57,500 nt of DNA from Glandiceps talaboti (taxonomy: Eukaryota > Hemichordata > Enteropneusta > Spengelidae), in assembly GCF_964340395.1 (NCBI RefSeq), contig NC_135558.1, positions 2,225,001 to 2,282,500 of the forward strand. The letters run 5' to 3'. The notes below the pieces were generated by a model. That model did no database searches, was not told where the DNA came from, and was given only the letters and a program-made list of their open reading frames with translations. Made by a program: the position numbers and the translations under genes. Positions within the stretch are counted from its first letter, which is position 1, and every line of letters begins with the position of its first letter. Positions 45,435 to 56,100 of the stretch are shown here, in pieces.

Positions 45435-46642
45435 ATACAAGCTCATGCACATACATTCACATGCATGCTCTCAAAGATGCACACATAGTACACATACATT
45501 GCAATCTGACCTTCCTATACTCTTGCATGAGTACATCATATACCAAGTACTTGATAGCTTGTATAGCTATTATTTCTATCAACAACAAAAATATTAATGT
45601 GTAAATAAAAACAGTAAACCAAACATACAATCTCTTGCATTTTACCTCATTATATGTTCATGTTGTCAAATATTAAAAGTTTTAATTTTGCCTGCAACAG
45701 TATATTTGTTGGCCTGGAGACAGGTTCTGTAGTATAATTTCATATGCCTCATCATTCTAAATATAATAACATATTAGAATCTAGATTAAATGCATGCTTG
45801 TTTGTCAGTGATTCCTTGCCGTACATCATGACGGCTACACGTAGAACCTTGTCACTTGTTTTTGAGTTTTGACAGTCGTATTTTTCTCAATAGGTATGGT
45901 TTGTGATTTTAGATTGTCATATGGACGAGTATTGAATCGTAGATCCAAGATTATAGCAGTCAATAGGACTAAAGAACAGTTGTACAAGGTAATGTATGGT
46001 CATCATGGAAGCACTATCATTCATACACAAGTTCTCTTCTTCCACTTTTTATGGGTATATGAAGCTAACCCTTTTACACCTCCTCTTTACTCAACACCTC
46101 CAGCAAAATTGGATCGCTGTCAGAGCCAGTTAGACACTGAAAAAGGACTAGTGATTTGTTAAAAACATTTAATCTCTGTTTTCTAATCAAAATGATACAA
46201 TTTGTATTGACACTTTGTGGAACTGACTGTGATGTCCTGTATGGTTAAGGTAAACTTGAAAATTGACTTACCTGTATTTATGTTTCTTCTTTATTTGTAG
46301 AATACTGATATGTTTTGGAAGCCAACATTAGCTGTCCAAGCAGACCCTGCTACTTTCTTAGTACAACTACAAGAGAAACTTGGAGGGTATAAATGTGATA
46401 CAGAGTGGGTGACTTTATTGAAAGGTAGAGATGCTGAGAAAGAGGAAAGTAACAGGTAAATGTCCAGGTTATATTAGGAAGTTTAGTAGTTTATCTTTTG
46501 GGTCTAAAGTTTGGTTTGATGATTAGATTGCACATTAGGGAAGGGTTGGTACTTGAGTAGCAGTGTACTGTCTGATCAGCTGCAATAATTGTAGCATTAG
46601 TTTTGATTTTGAGTTGGTTTTTAGCCCCAATGGGTATTGCCC

Positions 46643-46720
<78 letters not shown>

Positions 46721-46976
46721 ATTCACCCTCATATCTCTGGCATGTACCAACTGATTTCAACTAACCCTAGTGTAGGTAACACACTATGTAAGACATATGC
46801 ATGTCACTGTGTTTAAACCCTGGAACAAAACAAAAGTTCAAAAACAAAAAAACTCTAAATCAAAACTAACATTACAATTATTGAAGCTATCAATCTAAAA
46901 CTATATACAGCACCTCTGAACTTTACAGTGTATAGAATACAGATAAATTTTCTGATTGATTGATTGATTGATTGAC

Positions 46977-47021
<45 letters not shown>

Positions 47022-47407
47022 AGTTTTCCATGATTTTTCTGTCACTGATTGCAAAAAATGGACTGTCACTTCTATAATATATCCATCAATTTATTTTGTT
47101 GTAACTGTCCTGACTGGAGAGACGTTCCTTATTTTTCTTTGCAGAAAGGAAGCCCAATCAAAGACAGATGTTCACTTAAACCCACTGAAAATTCTACACT
47201 GTCTTGATGACCTACTACCTGATAATAGTGTCTTAGTAGCAGATGGTGGTGACTTTGTTGGTAGTGCAGCATATATTGTAAGGTAAGGATATACGTATGG
47301 ACAGACAGACAGACAGATGTACATACATACATACATACATACATACATACATACATACATACATACATACATACATACATACATACATACATACATACAT
47401 ACATACC

Positions 47408-47476
<69 letters not shown>

Positions 47477-49274
47477 TCATCAGTGATACTGTAGAATATA
47501 TGTCAACTGTCTACTATGTTTCTGTATACAGTTCCAAAAATCCTAAGTTATCCAACTTCTAAAATTACTATACTTTATCAAGTCATTGCTTCACATGCTT
47601 GGTTCACTAGAGGCATGGCTATATTTTCTTCTCAATTCTTCTCATGTAATGAAGTAATGCAAGTACTTTTCATTGATTTTTAGACCCCGTGGTCCATTAC
47701 GGTGGTTAGATCCAGGTGCATTTGGTACTCTAGGTGTTGGTGGTGGTTTTGCCTTAGGTGCAAAACTTTGTCGTCCTGAATCTGAAGTGTGGGTTATTTA
47801 TGGAGACGGCTCTTTAGGCTATAGTGTTGCAGAGTTTGATACATTCACTCGTCACAAGGTATGTACATGTTAAGTTATGTTTCAGTGTGCAATTATTACA
47901 GCTAATAATATAACAGTAACCAGTATGACAGTTAAAGAGTACTGACAGCTAAAAACGTAACAGAACTGTACAGTAATGTTTTCATTGTACAGTTACAGCT
48001 AATACTGTACTACAGACTGTTAAAGACACACATTTCTGATCTTGCCTAGAATTGCATTTATAAATGTCACTCAACAAGAAATGTGAACACACTACCAGCT
48101 TTTGCCTCAAACCTGTAGCTTTGTGTTTATGTTGTTATAGCAGATACATGTAGGCACTACATATATTTTAATTGACATGGATGAGTTAGCTGTAAAAGAT
48201 ACATCATAGATTTCAGTTTAAATTTCTTAACTCATTCAGAATCACCTTGTTCTATATCTCTATCAGACAACTATTTTTAAATCAAATTTTAATCCTGAAC
48301 CGGTATGGGCCTTTAATGTTTCACCTTGCTATTACAGCTAATGTAAAACTCGGAGTTTCATGCATAGTGCGATCACGCAGAGTGTGATCATGCATAGTGC
48401 GATCATCAGACAACATTACAGGAAAACCGAGAAACCAGTCTATTTCCACTATTTAGTTGTTATAATTCTGTCTTGTATTTTATTGTAGATTCCTATATTA
48501 GCATTGGTTGGTACTGATGCAGCCTGGATGCAGATATGTCGTGATCAGGTGCCAATGTTGGGAAGTTCTGTTGGTTGTACACTAGCTGTGAGTCTATATC
48601 ATGATATATATCACAATTATAACCCTAGTTTCCACTAAAACAAACACTGAATGTAATCCTCATTTTAAAAATTTAGAAGTAAATCTAAAATTTTAAAAAA
48701 TTATTGAAAGCTGATTTTCAGAATGTTTCTTTTTAGTAAATTCATTCATGTTACCTGCAGGAGATACTTTACAACATAGGATGTATATGTGTCATGACAG
48801 CAATATTTGTTACTTTTATCAACTGTGTCATGTAGTGTTATAGGACATGAGAGGCCGCACACTGCACATAGAGAGAATTTGGACTGGGTAGAGTAGTGTC
48901 ATCATTGCTTAGTTAAAACAATATCTTTATTAAAATTATAGTACTGTAATAACCTGGGGAGCTATATCCTGCTTGAAAGTTCTTGAATTTCAAATCATTT
49001 CGTGAAAGTCCTGGGAAATCTTGACAAATTTTATTATACTCAAGGTAAATGAATAAAGTAATTATTTGTTTGTTGTGTTTGTTTACAGTATACTGATTAT
49101 CACATTGTTGCCGATGGTTACGGAGGAAAGGGCTATCTTCTAAATCGTGATAATGAAGACAAAATGGAAGAAGTATTGAAGGCAGCTCAAGCAGATTGTA
49201 AAGCTGGTAAAGCTGTTCTCATCAATGCTTTGATTGGACGTACCAGTTTCCGAGAAGGTTCCATCTCAGTTTAG
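40055..49274 (+). CDS. ILVBL: 2-hydroxyacyl-CoA lyase 2 (ILVBL), complete, 14 exons
   Basis: Thiamine-diphosphate enzyme of the acetolactate synthase superfamily; vertebrate ILVBL/HACL2 cleaves 2-hydroxyacyl-CoA in ER alpha-oxidation. Exons: 40055-40159, 41243-41401, 42181-42351, 43089-43227, 43725-43839, 44170-44270, 44588-44697, 45006-45129, 45894-45988, 46301-46455, 47145-47282, 47684-47858, 48489-48587, 49089-49274. They join to 623 residues (human about 632). Residues about 8-30 form a single hydrophobic anchor encoded by exon 1. The ThDP-activating glutamate is E88 in DTRHE. Conserved blocks include [35 protein letters not shown] and [14 protein letters not shown]. The ThDP motif starts GDG at 511-513, but its usual asparagine is threonine (T538). 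The start codon has G at -3 and G at +4. An out-of-frame upstream ATG at 40041 overlaps it. Confidence 0.97.
43505..43660. repeat. (ACACC)n pentanucleotide array
   Basis: Repeats of accac with ctaca variants in ILVBL intron 4, preceded by a looser ttacatta-rich stretch. ILVBL introns 1-3 (40160-43088) show no other element. Confidence 0.92.
44698..44900 (+). repeat. Two decayed copies of ILVBL exon 7 in intron 7
   Basis: Exon 7 sequence (ctaggtagtcagtctacatt ... gaagatctcagaaaatccct) recurs near 44724 and 44807 with a period of about 83 bp, including the intronic taccccctgata after the donor. The copies carry stops and indels. Confidence 0.8.
45359..45431. repeat. (CA)n microsatellite
   Basis: Pure CA run in ILVBL intron 8. 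Confidence 0.95.
46645..46720. repeat. (GT)n microsatellite
   Basis: Pure GT run in ILVBL intron 10, followed at 46953-47022 by (GATT)n. Confidence 0.95.
47316..47476. repeat. (CATA)n-(CA)n microsatellite
   Basis: Starts about 33 bp after the ILVBL exon 11 donor. Confidence 0.95.
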
Positions 49275-50397
49275 TTCAATGCAACTACAAAAACAACTAC
49301 TATGTAATAGTTGGCAGACTTGTCTTTTTTATAGTCATGTTGAATCAATGTAAAAGTCACCTTTTGGAATGATGTTTTTTTAAATACAAAATTGAGAGGA
49401 CTTCACTTTGTAAATAATCAACTGAAATTCCAGAGGGTCCACCATTTAATTTTGTATTGTTCAACAGATATTTACCTATCACATTGAATTAAATATGTAT
49501 CAGTGGCCATATTGAATCAAAACTGAATTGTCAGCCATGTTGAATTCAAGTATGGAATGTGAATCATATCATATTATCAAATATGGATTAAATGGATCAA
49601 TGTAGATATGGAATATGGACAATTAAATGAAATGAAATTGAATGAAACTATGCATCAAAGGTAGGAATCAGGACGTAATTTGATATCCACAATTGAGAGG
49701 ATGACATTTTGGTGTCATTTTATTTCTTGTAGTAAAATCAAACTCCAACAGAAAAATTCTGGTCTTTTCAATCTGCAATATTTGTATACTTGTTTGTAAG
49801 TAGTATAGTTGATACCTTAGCTTTTATTACAACTAGGAACAAGAAAATAAGAGTTATGTGTCATGTGACTCATAGCTATACCGGTACTAGTGTTTCATTC
49901 CACTTCACATACTAAATAGCTTGTTTTGATGCAAATCATAATTTATTCTGTTACAAATCTATTCTTTATACTGAGCAGTGTGAATTTTGATTTGAAAATA
50001 TATGCAATTTGATTGGTTCATTGCAGATATTGTTCATGAATATTCATGATATGTAAAACTAATATTCATAAATATTGAATTGAATATTAATGGTATTAAA
50101 TCATGGTGTTTGTTATATATAATATGTTCTCATTGATTTGGGCTGCATCTTCACAAAGGATGTGTTTATCATGGTCTGCAACTTTTGTGTGGTTGTATAC
50201 AAAACAGAAAACCAAGTTTAAATGTGCTGTGGAATTAGAACTAGAAAAAGCAAACAAAGGAAATTCGCCAGAGCTATTTAAAAAGTAAATGTTAATTTTT
50301 GTCACTTAAATATTTCTGGAGATGATATGAATTACAATTTGGTGAATTTTCGTGAATTTTGAATAAAAAGAATATGTGATCATGATGACCTGTGTTT

Positions 50398-50476
50398 CTA
50401 CTCTACTCTACTCTACTCTACTCTACTCTACTCTACTCTACTCTACTCTACTCTACACTACTCTACTCTACTCTAC
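50398..50476. repeat. (CTCTA)n pentanucleotide array
   Basis: About 15 near-perfect CTCTA units. Confidence 0.95.
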
Positions 50477-50689
50477 TTTAGATTTTGAAAACTTTTACTA
50501 CGGTTTGACATTTGCTAATTTGAATATGGACCAATCGTTATAAAAACGTTTCTCATTGTATGTGTTCGCCGTAACTAGACCACATGAACGGGCAATGTTA
50601 CTGAAAACATTGTGCATTAAGAACAAAACATAAAGAGAACACCTTTATTTGCAAACATTATGAATATTGTTTACTATCGAAATATGACG

Positions 50690-50900
50690 GGCGTAATGTA
50701 TATAGCGCCCCGTTACAATAGAAAAGAGAGAGGATGTGAAACGTTTTCACAAAATGTACGCATGCGCCGTCGTGGTTCTAACTTTAGGACGTTCTAGTTT
50801 GTAAATAACAAGGAAAGTTTTGTGTAAGTGTACTTATCGTGGCAGCATCGAGGGACTTGGTACGCTTGTTCAACACCTCAGTTTGTGTGTCGTGATCGTG
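50690..50900. promoter_or_regulatory. CpG-rich promoter-like island with an NRF1-type site
   Basis: In otherwise AT-rich intergenic DNA this stretch carries many CpGs (gacgggcgtaatg, tagcgccccgtta). At 50758-50768 it has acgcatgcgcc, which holds the NRF1 core GCATGCGC. It may be the promoter of a gene whose only recognisable exons are the aldo-keto reductase ones at 52139, or of an unrecognised non-coding transcript. No gene start was identified. Confidence 0.35.
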
Positions 50901-51982
50901 CCTATTATATGACTTTTCTAAAGTTTTTTTTCAAAAACCTCGGATAAGAATTATTGTTTTGCAGTGTTTTCACTTTGAAACTCAGTCTGTAAGTTTTGAA
51001 ACTTATTTGAAGATTATGATGTAAAATTGATCCCATTTGCTATGAAAAACCCCACAAAATAGATCAGAAAGTGTTGTTGTTTGATATGTCCGGTTTAATC
51101 GTTGAACAAAATATTGTAACCTTTGTATCTTGTACAACTTGTAGGTCCTGTTGTATCAGAAATTACAGGACTTGTAAACAAGCTACACTTACTAATACTA
51201 GTAATTTATATGTCAACTTCCACTCTTCTTATCCAAACTTGAGAGAATTGTACCGAAACTTGGAAATCTCTAAGCTGGTCATTGTATTACAATTATTCGC
51301 AGAAACTTACTTATGTTGGAAAGTCACCATTTGTGCCATTATCATGCAACTTTTATATGATACGCTAAGTACATTTTTACGTGTGAGGCAAATTTCATAT
51401 ACCTCTCACAACGATTTTATACGTGACATCATATTTTCTAGTAACTGTGGTTAAAACAAATATTAATGGGTTGAAACAATAAGACTTATTATGGGTAGGG
51501 TTAATGTTTCAGAATGAACCCGTCATACATGTATTCCGTGTATAGGATTCCTGTGCGATGATGTGACACAGACAATTATAATTATTACGTGCATGACTAT
51601 GAAGTCATTCTTTCCCAGTACATGTAGCCTCACATATATATTAATAGAATCAGTTTGAATGATAATGTCACGCATTGGTTCACTCCATGTCATAACAGCT
51701 TACCATTTCAGACTCACAAACTTCCGGACAAAAGTGCTTTAACATTTGAATATTTTATGCTGCAACAATTTACTCTAAACAGAACACAAAACAATGATAT
51801 GTCAACAGAGTAGACTGTCTGAGTTTTATGGAATGGATGCATCGCAGGATGACATCTCCGTAAATACATATGGTGTGTATGATGAAATATAAAATTATAA
51901 CAAGAGGGCTGTTCATATTCTCATCCTGGTGGATGCATCCACCTGTCTGCCACGGTCTAGGTGGTCTCGTAATGGAAAGTGT

Positions 51983-52028
51983 GGGTAACCAAGATTAATA
52001 GTTAATATTTGCCTAATCTTGGTTACCC
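51983..52028. other. 15-bp perfect hairpin inside a longer foldback
   Basis: gggtaaccaagatta (51983-51997) and taatcttggttaccc (52014-52028) pair perfectly across a 16-nt loop, and pairing extends imperfectly for about 9 bp outward. Sequence resembling the arms recurs at 52070-52110. Confidence 0.7.
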
Positions 52029-52138
52029 AGACTCTCCAGCAGGCGAGTGTAGCCCCCAATGACAAGAGTCTGGGTCAGTAACCAAGACCACTGACCGAGA
52101 CTACCATTTGACTGATTTTCGTTAATTCTTTTTAACAG

Positions 52139-52483
52139 GTGTTTGATTTTAAGTTATCTGCTGATGAGATTGCTAAGTTGGATACTAAGAATTTCAGATT
52201 GATACGTTTTGATTTGTAAGTATCTACTTATAAACTTTATCCGAATGTGGAATAATGTGATAATTAAGTAAATTAAACAATCTTGGTTGATTGAAAGATT
52301 GTTTTTCTAGTAATGAATAAATTAGTAAGTTTTGAACTGATATTCATGAACTATAAATTAATTCTAAATTTAAAAATTATTTTTAAAGTGACTGATTTAT
52401 CAATTTAGGAATAATTTGACTTTTTTCCATTTCTTTTCAGAATGAACAAACATCCTCATTATCCATTTGAGCTAACGACATAA
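52139..52483 (+). pseudogene. Aldo-keto reductase C-terminal exons (orphan fragment)
   Basis: Two exons, 52139-52215 and 52441-52483, join in phase. They encode the C-terminus of an AKR1-type NADPH-dependent carbonyl reductase: the last helix begins VFDFKLSADEIAKLD and the tail has HPHYPFEL, matching the family's VFDF-x-L and HxxYPF signatures. The exon break is placed as in vertebrate AKR1B. The acceptor (ttttaacag) and donor (gtaagtat) are good. I found no upstream AKR exons (catalytic Tyr/His/Lys, N-terminal barrel) between ILVBL and here, so it is either a remnant or the end of a gene with unusual upstream exons. The last exon lies at the head of a three-copy ~40-bp array, and its stop codon falls at the first unit boundary. 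Confidence 0.7.
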
Positions 52484-52562
52484 CGAACAAACAACACTAT
52501 TATCCATTTGAGCTAAGGGTGAACGAACAAACATCTCCATTATCCATTTGAGCTAAAGGTAT
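52441..52562 (+). repeat. Three ~40-bp copies of the aldo-keto reductase last exon
   Basis: aatgaacaaacatcctcatt then atccatttgagcta is followed by two similar units beginning aacgaacaaaca. Only the first lies in the predicted coding sequence; the others fall in the 3' untranslated region. Confidence 0.9.
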
Positions 52563-53140
52563 AAAGGGGTGTTTTTGCTTCATCTGTTTGTTTGTGTTTG
52601 TTTGTGTGTGTGTGTGTGTAAATAATTTTCAACAATAATTTTCAACAAATCATAAGGACTAAATAAATGATTGAAGAAATTTGAAAGGTAGGGGTTGGGT
52701 GGTATGATAATGATGACAATAAAAAACGAAATTATAAATAGATTTGTAATTTTATCAATTTCTGAAATAAATGTTCTTTGATTTCAAATGAATTTAATAA
52801 TTTTGTTTTCTGACGAATGTCCAGAATGGAAATAACTGCAATTGCCCGATTAACAATCTCATTCGGAATCTGAAAGTGACTCGTGGTCATAGTAGCATTA
52901 TTTGAATACTACTAGTGCACCGCTCCCAGTTGAATGTATAAACAGCAGGTGATGAATTACGAGGATTATTTCTGTATGAATAAAATTTTCTTCGTGTGCC
53001 TATGCAAATAAACCAGCAATAAGTCTAATTTGAACTTGAATGAAATCCGATCGAATCGGATACGCTTTGTACATCTGATTCATATGCCAACTTCAAACTG
53101 AGTTTGACCTACCCATAATGCATCACATTCATTAGACATC
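52484..53140. other. Spacer before PSMD2
   Basis: Aldo-keto reductase 3' region, then the presumed PSMD2 promoter. No TATA box was identified; the start codon lies in a YY1-like ATGGCGG. Confidence 0.5.
52662..52667 (+). terminator. Candidate polyadenylation signal after the aldo-keto reductase exons
   Basis: AATAAA lies 179 bp after the stop at 52483. A second AATAAA occurs about 100 bp further on. Confidence 0.3.
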
Positions 53141-56100
53141 ATGGCGGATACCAAGAAGAAAGAAGACGACACTGTTGAGAAAAAAGAGGAGGAGAAAGAC
53201 AAGAAAAATGAAGAAGAAAAGGAACCAGAATTGGTGAGAACTAGTTTTCCTGTCGAAACATATTGTGGCTTTGAAAACACCATGCGTTCCTCAAAAAAGT
53301 CGATTAAATCCTTGATAGCAGTATAATACACATGTGTATATTGCTGTGTCACCGCCATGCGATTCAATGAGTCTCTGTAACGTATAATCAACACTACACT
53401 ATCACTGCCCTCAAGTTACTCGTTTTCATAATATTACATTTTTCTCGTAATCTTTTAAATGTTTGGATGGCTGGGGAACTTGTCACGTTTTGTTGATCTT
53501 ACGTCGACATAACAGATCATCGATATTACGAGTGACAAAGTTAAAACGACCTTCCTATCCTACCTTCATGGGTAAAGGAACTGCACAATATAAGATTCTT
53601 GCAAGCTGATCAGTCATTAGGTACAATATCCGTAAATGGTCGACAAGGACAAATTGAAAGTACAAACGTACTTCTGAGATTTGATCTGCCTGTGTGTATT
53701 TAATTTTTGATACTTGTTACTAAGTTAACATGTATTTTAATACAAATCAATGTGATGATATTTTCTGATAGGTAAACACAAACATATTCACAAAGTATTG
53801 TTATTGTGAATATTGGTTAATGATTTTAAATATTGAAGGTGGTAAATATAGATTGTTGGCATATTTCTTCAACTTAAATGATAATCATGTAATTTTCTTT
53901 TTTCCAAAACAGTCAGAAGAAGATAAACAATTGCAAGAAGAACTGAACATGCTTGTTGAAAGACTTGTGGTAAGTATTCTAGATTAGATCAGCGGAAAGT
54001 TTTGGTTGGTCGAGCTATGAGTATCTCAGCTTGATCAACCCAAATAGAAGGGTTGGTGTATCATTATGTGAATAGTACTCAGATTTTTATTTTTCATCAT
54101 TTTGGTGTCCAAGAATAAAGTACAATCCTTATTGTAATTTCTAAACACCTCTTGTGATGTAAATGAAAAGCATACCCACTTTCAGTGGTGTCATTACAAG
54201 GTCTATCTAGCCTGCAAATGGACAGTTTGACAAAGCCTGTCAATCTGAACATGTGAAACGTTACTTGTAAGAACTAAGAATCCATGGTTGTGGTACAAGA
54301 ACATATCATTAGTATGTTACCGACCTGATGAATGTGTTTAAGGAGGTCTATCTTTATTTAGTCTTGTTGTAATACGTAATAAGACCTCAGCCCAGGTCTG
54401 TGTTCAGAAAATTACTGAACAAAAGCCACAGTATGACAGTACTCAGTCCTTATGGAGTGAAGCCCTCAGCTATACGACCTAGTATTGTTGCTTTTAAACA
54501 TTAGCACATTTACCCAAGTCTGTCAGCTAAACTAATCTTTGTTTTACAAATGAAACAAAACAAATAGTATGATATTCATCACTGTTGTGATGAATAAAAT
54601 ACAGAATTGTTTACAGTATGGAAGTGCTTTTGCTATACTTCAGAACCTTTGCAACATTTTCGGAGGGAGTCATATAAAATAAGATTATTTTGGAGAAACC
54701 CATTAAAAATATAATCAAACCTCTAGATCTTGTCGGGTGGCCTTGTTTTCTTTTTCAAACTTCTGTCAAAAAGTATCTTATGTATTTCATGACATTTGAA
54801 TTGCTTTTCAGGAATCTAATGAGAAATTGTATAAACCTGCACTGGAGCAGTTAAGAACACAGATTAGAGCTTCTACAAGTTCAATGACATCTGTGCCCAA
54901 ACCATTGAAGTTTCTACGTCCCCATTATGGCACATTGAAAGAGGTGTATGACAAAATTAAAGATGCAGAAAACAAGGTAAGATTATATGTGAATTAAGAG
55001 ATGATTTTTAGTCTTTGGTTGAAAAGCCCATCATGTAACGCTTCAAAATATTTACAATATTGTAACTTTTCCAATGATGGTGTTTGTATCATAGACAGTG
55101 TGTCCTCTAATGATAGCCAAATTTTGTTGTTGTGAGTCAAAATGATAAAAACTGTCATTTCTTGTGAGTCACCACATAGTAAGAGATAGGGGAACACCAA
55201 ATTTTGGTGCGTCACTAGAAATTGTGTGCGTCAGTGGCACGTCAAATTGGCTTAGAGGACACACTGATCATAGAATTCTGGGTATGAGGGTATGGTAACA
55301 GTCATTGAATAGACAATATTCAAAACTATTTACAATAGTCTACTGTCGGGTGATTCCATTAGGAGGTCACCTGATCAACAGCATAACATCATCATCATTA
55401 TACTGATGACGTCTGAGTGATTCGGACGAATGCTACATAATCACAAAAACTAGAAAGGTAACTTCACTGGTACTACTTTAAAAATTGGAGTCAAGTATCA
55501 ATTTCTATTCTACAACATTCAAAATGTTTCAAAATAGCTACTATGTTTTATTTTGTACTTGTAGAGATTTTGTGCAGATGTTATATCTGTACTAGGGATG
55601 ACTATAAGTGAAACCAGGGAATGTTTAAAATATCGTATGCTGGGATCTAAAGAATCATTAGAGTCCTGGGGACATGAGTATGTCAGGTGAGTTTATCTAC
55701 TGTTTCTAACCATGTTAGCCCCCTCAATCAGTAAACTGTTGTATGAATAAATGAATGAATGAATGAATGAATGAAATGAATGTTATTTTACAATGCGGTG
55801 TTTGATTTGATAATTATGACCATATTCTTAGTTGTGAAACTCATTGAACCTATTGGAAACAGGACACAGCTAATTAGGAAACTTGCACATACTTCATTTT
55901 GTAGACATCTAGCTGGTGAGATTGGTCAAACCTGGCAAGAAACAGAAGAAAAGAAAGATGGTGAATACCGAGACAACTTAATCAAGCTTGCAAAAGAAAT
56001 AGTACCTTACAATATGAAACATAATGCTGAGGCTGAAGCTTGTGATCTGTTGATGGAAATAGAACGTTTAGATCTTTTAGATGAATATGTAGATGAGAGT

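Larger units (their letters stand above)
49275..52138. other. Intergenic region ILVBL to aldo-keto reductase exons
   Basis: ILVBL 3' region with only weak ATTAAA signals (49488, 49587) and one AATAAA at 50362. It also holds a (CTCTA)n array (50398-50476), the CpG-rich island at 50690-50900 and a foldback at 51930-52110. Frames at 50096-50305 and 51071-51454 are open but unconvincing. Confidence 0.7.

Noticed and set aside
50096-50305. Opposing ~65-codon open frames on both strands in the ILVBL 3' region
   Set aside because: Some protein-like residues (KFKCAVELELEKANKG) but no acceptor, homology or codon signal; both strands are equally open.
51071-51454. 127-codon plus-strand frame near the CpG island
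   Set aside because: Length is within chance expectation and the residues show no aldo-keto reductase or other family features.
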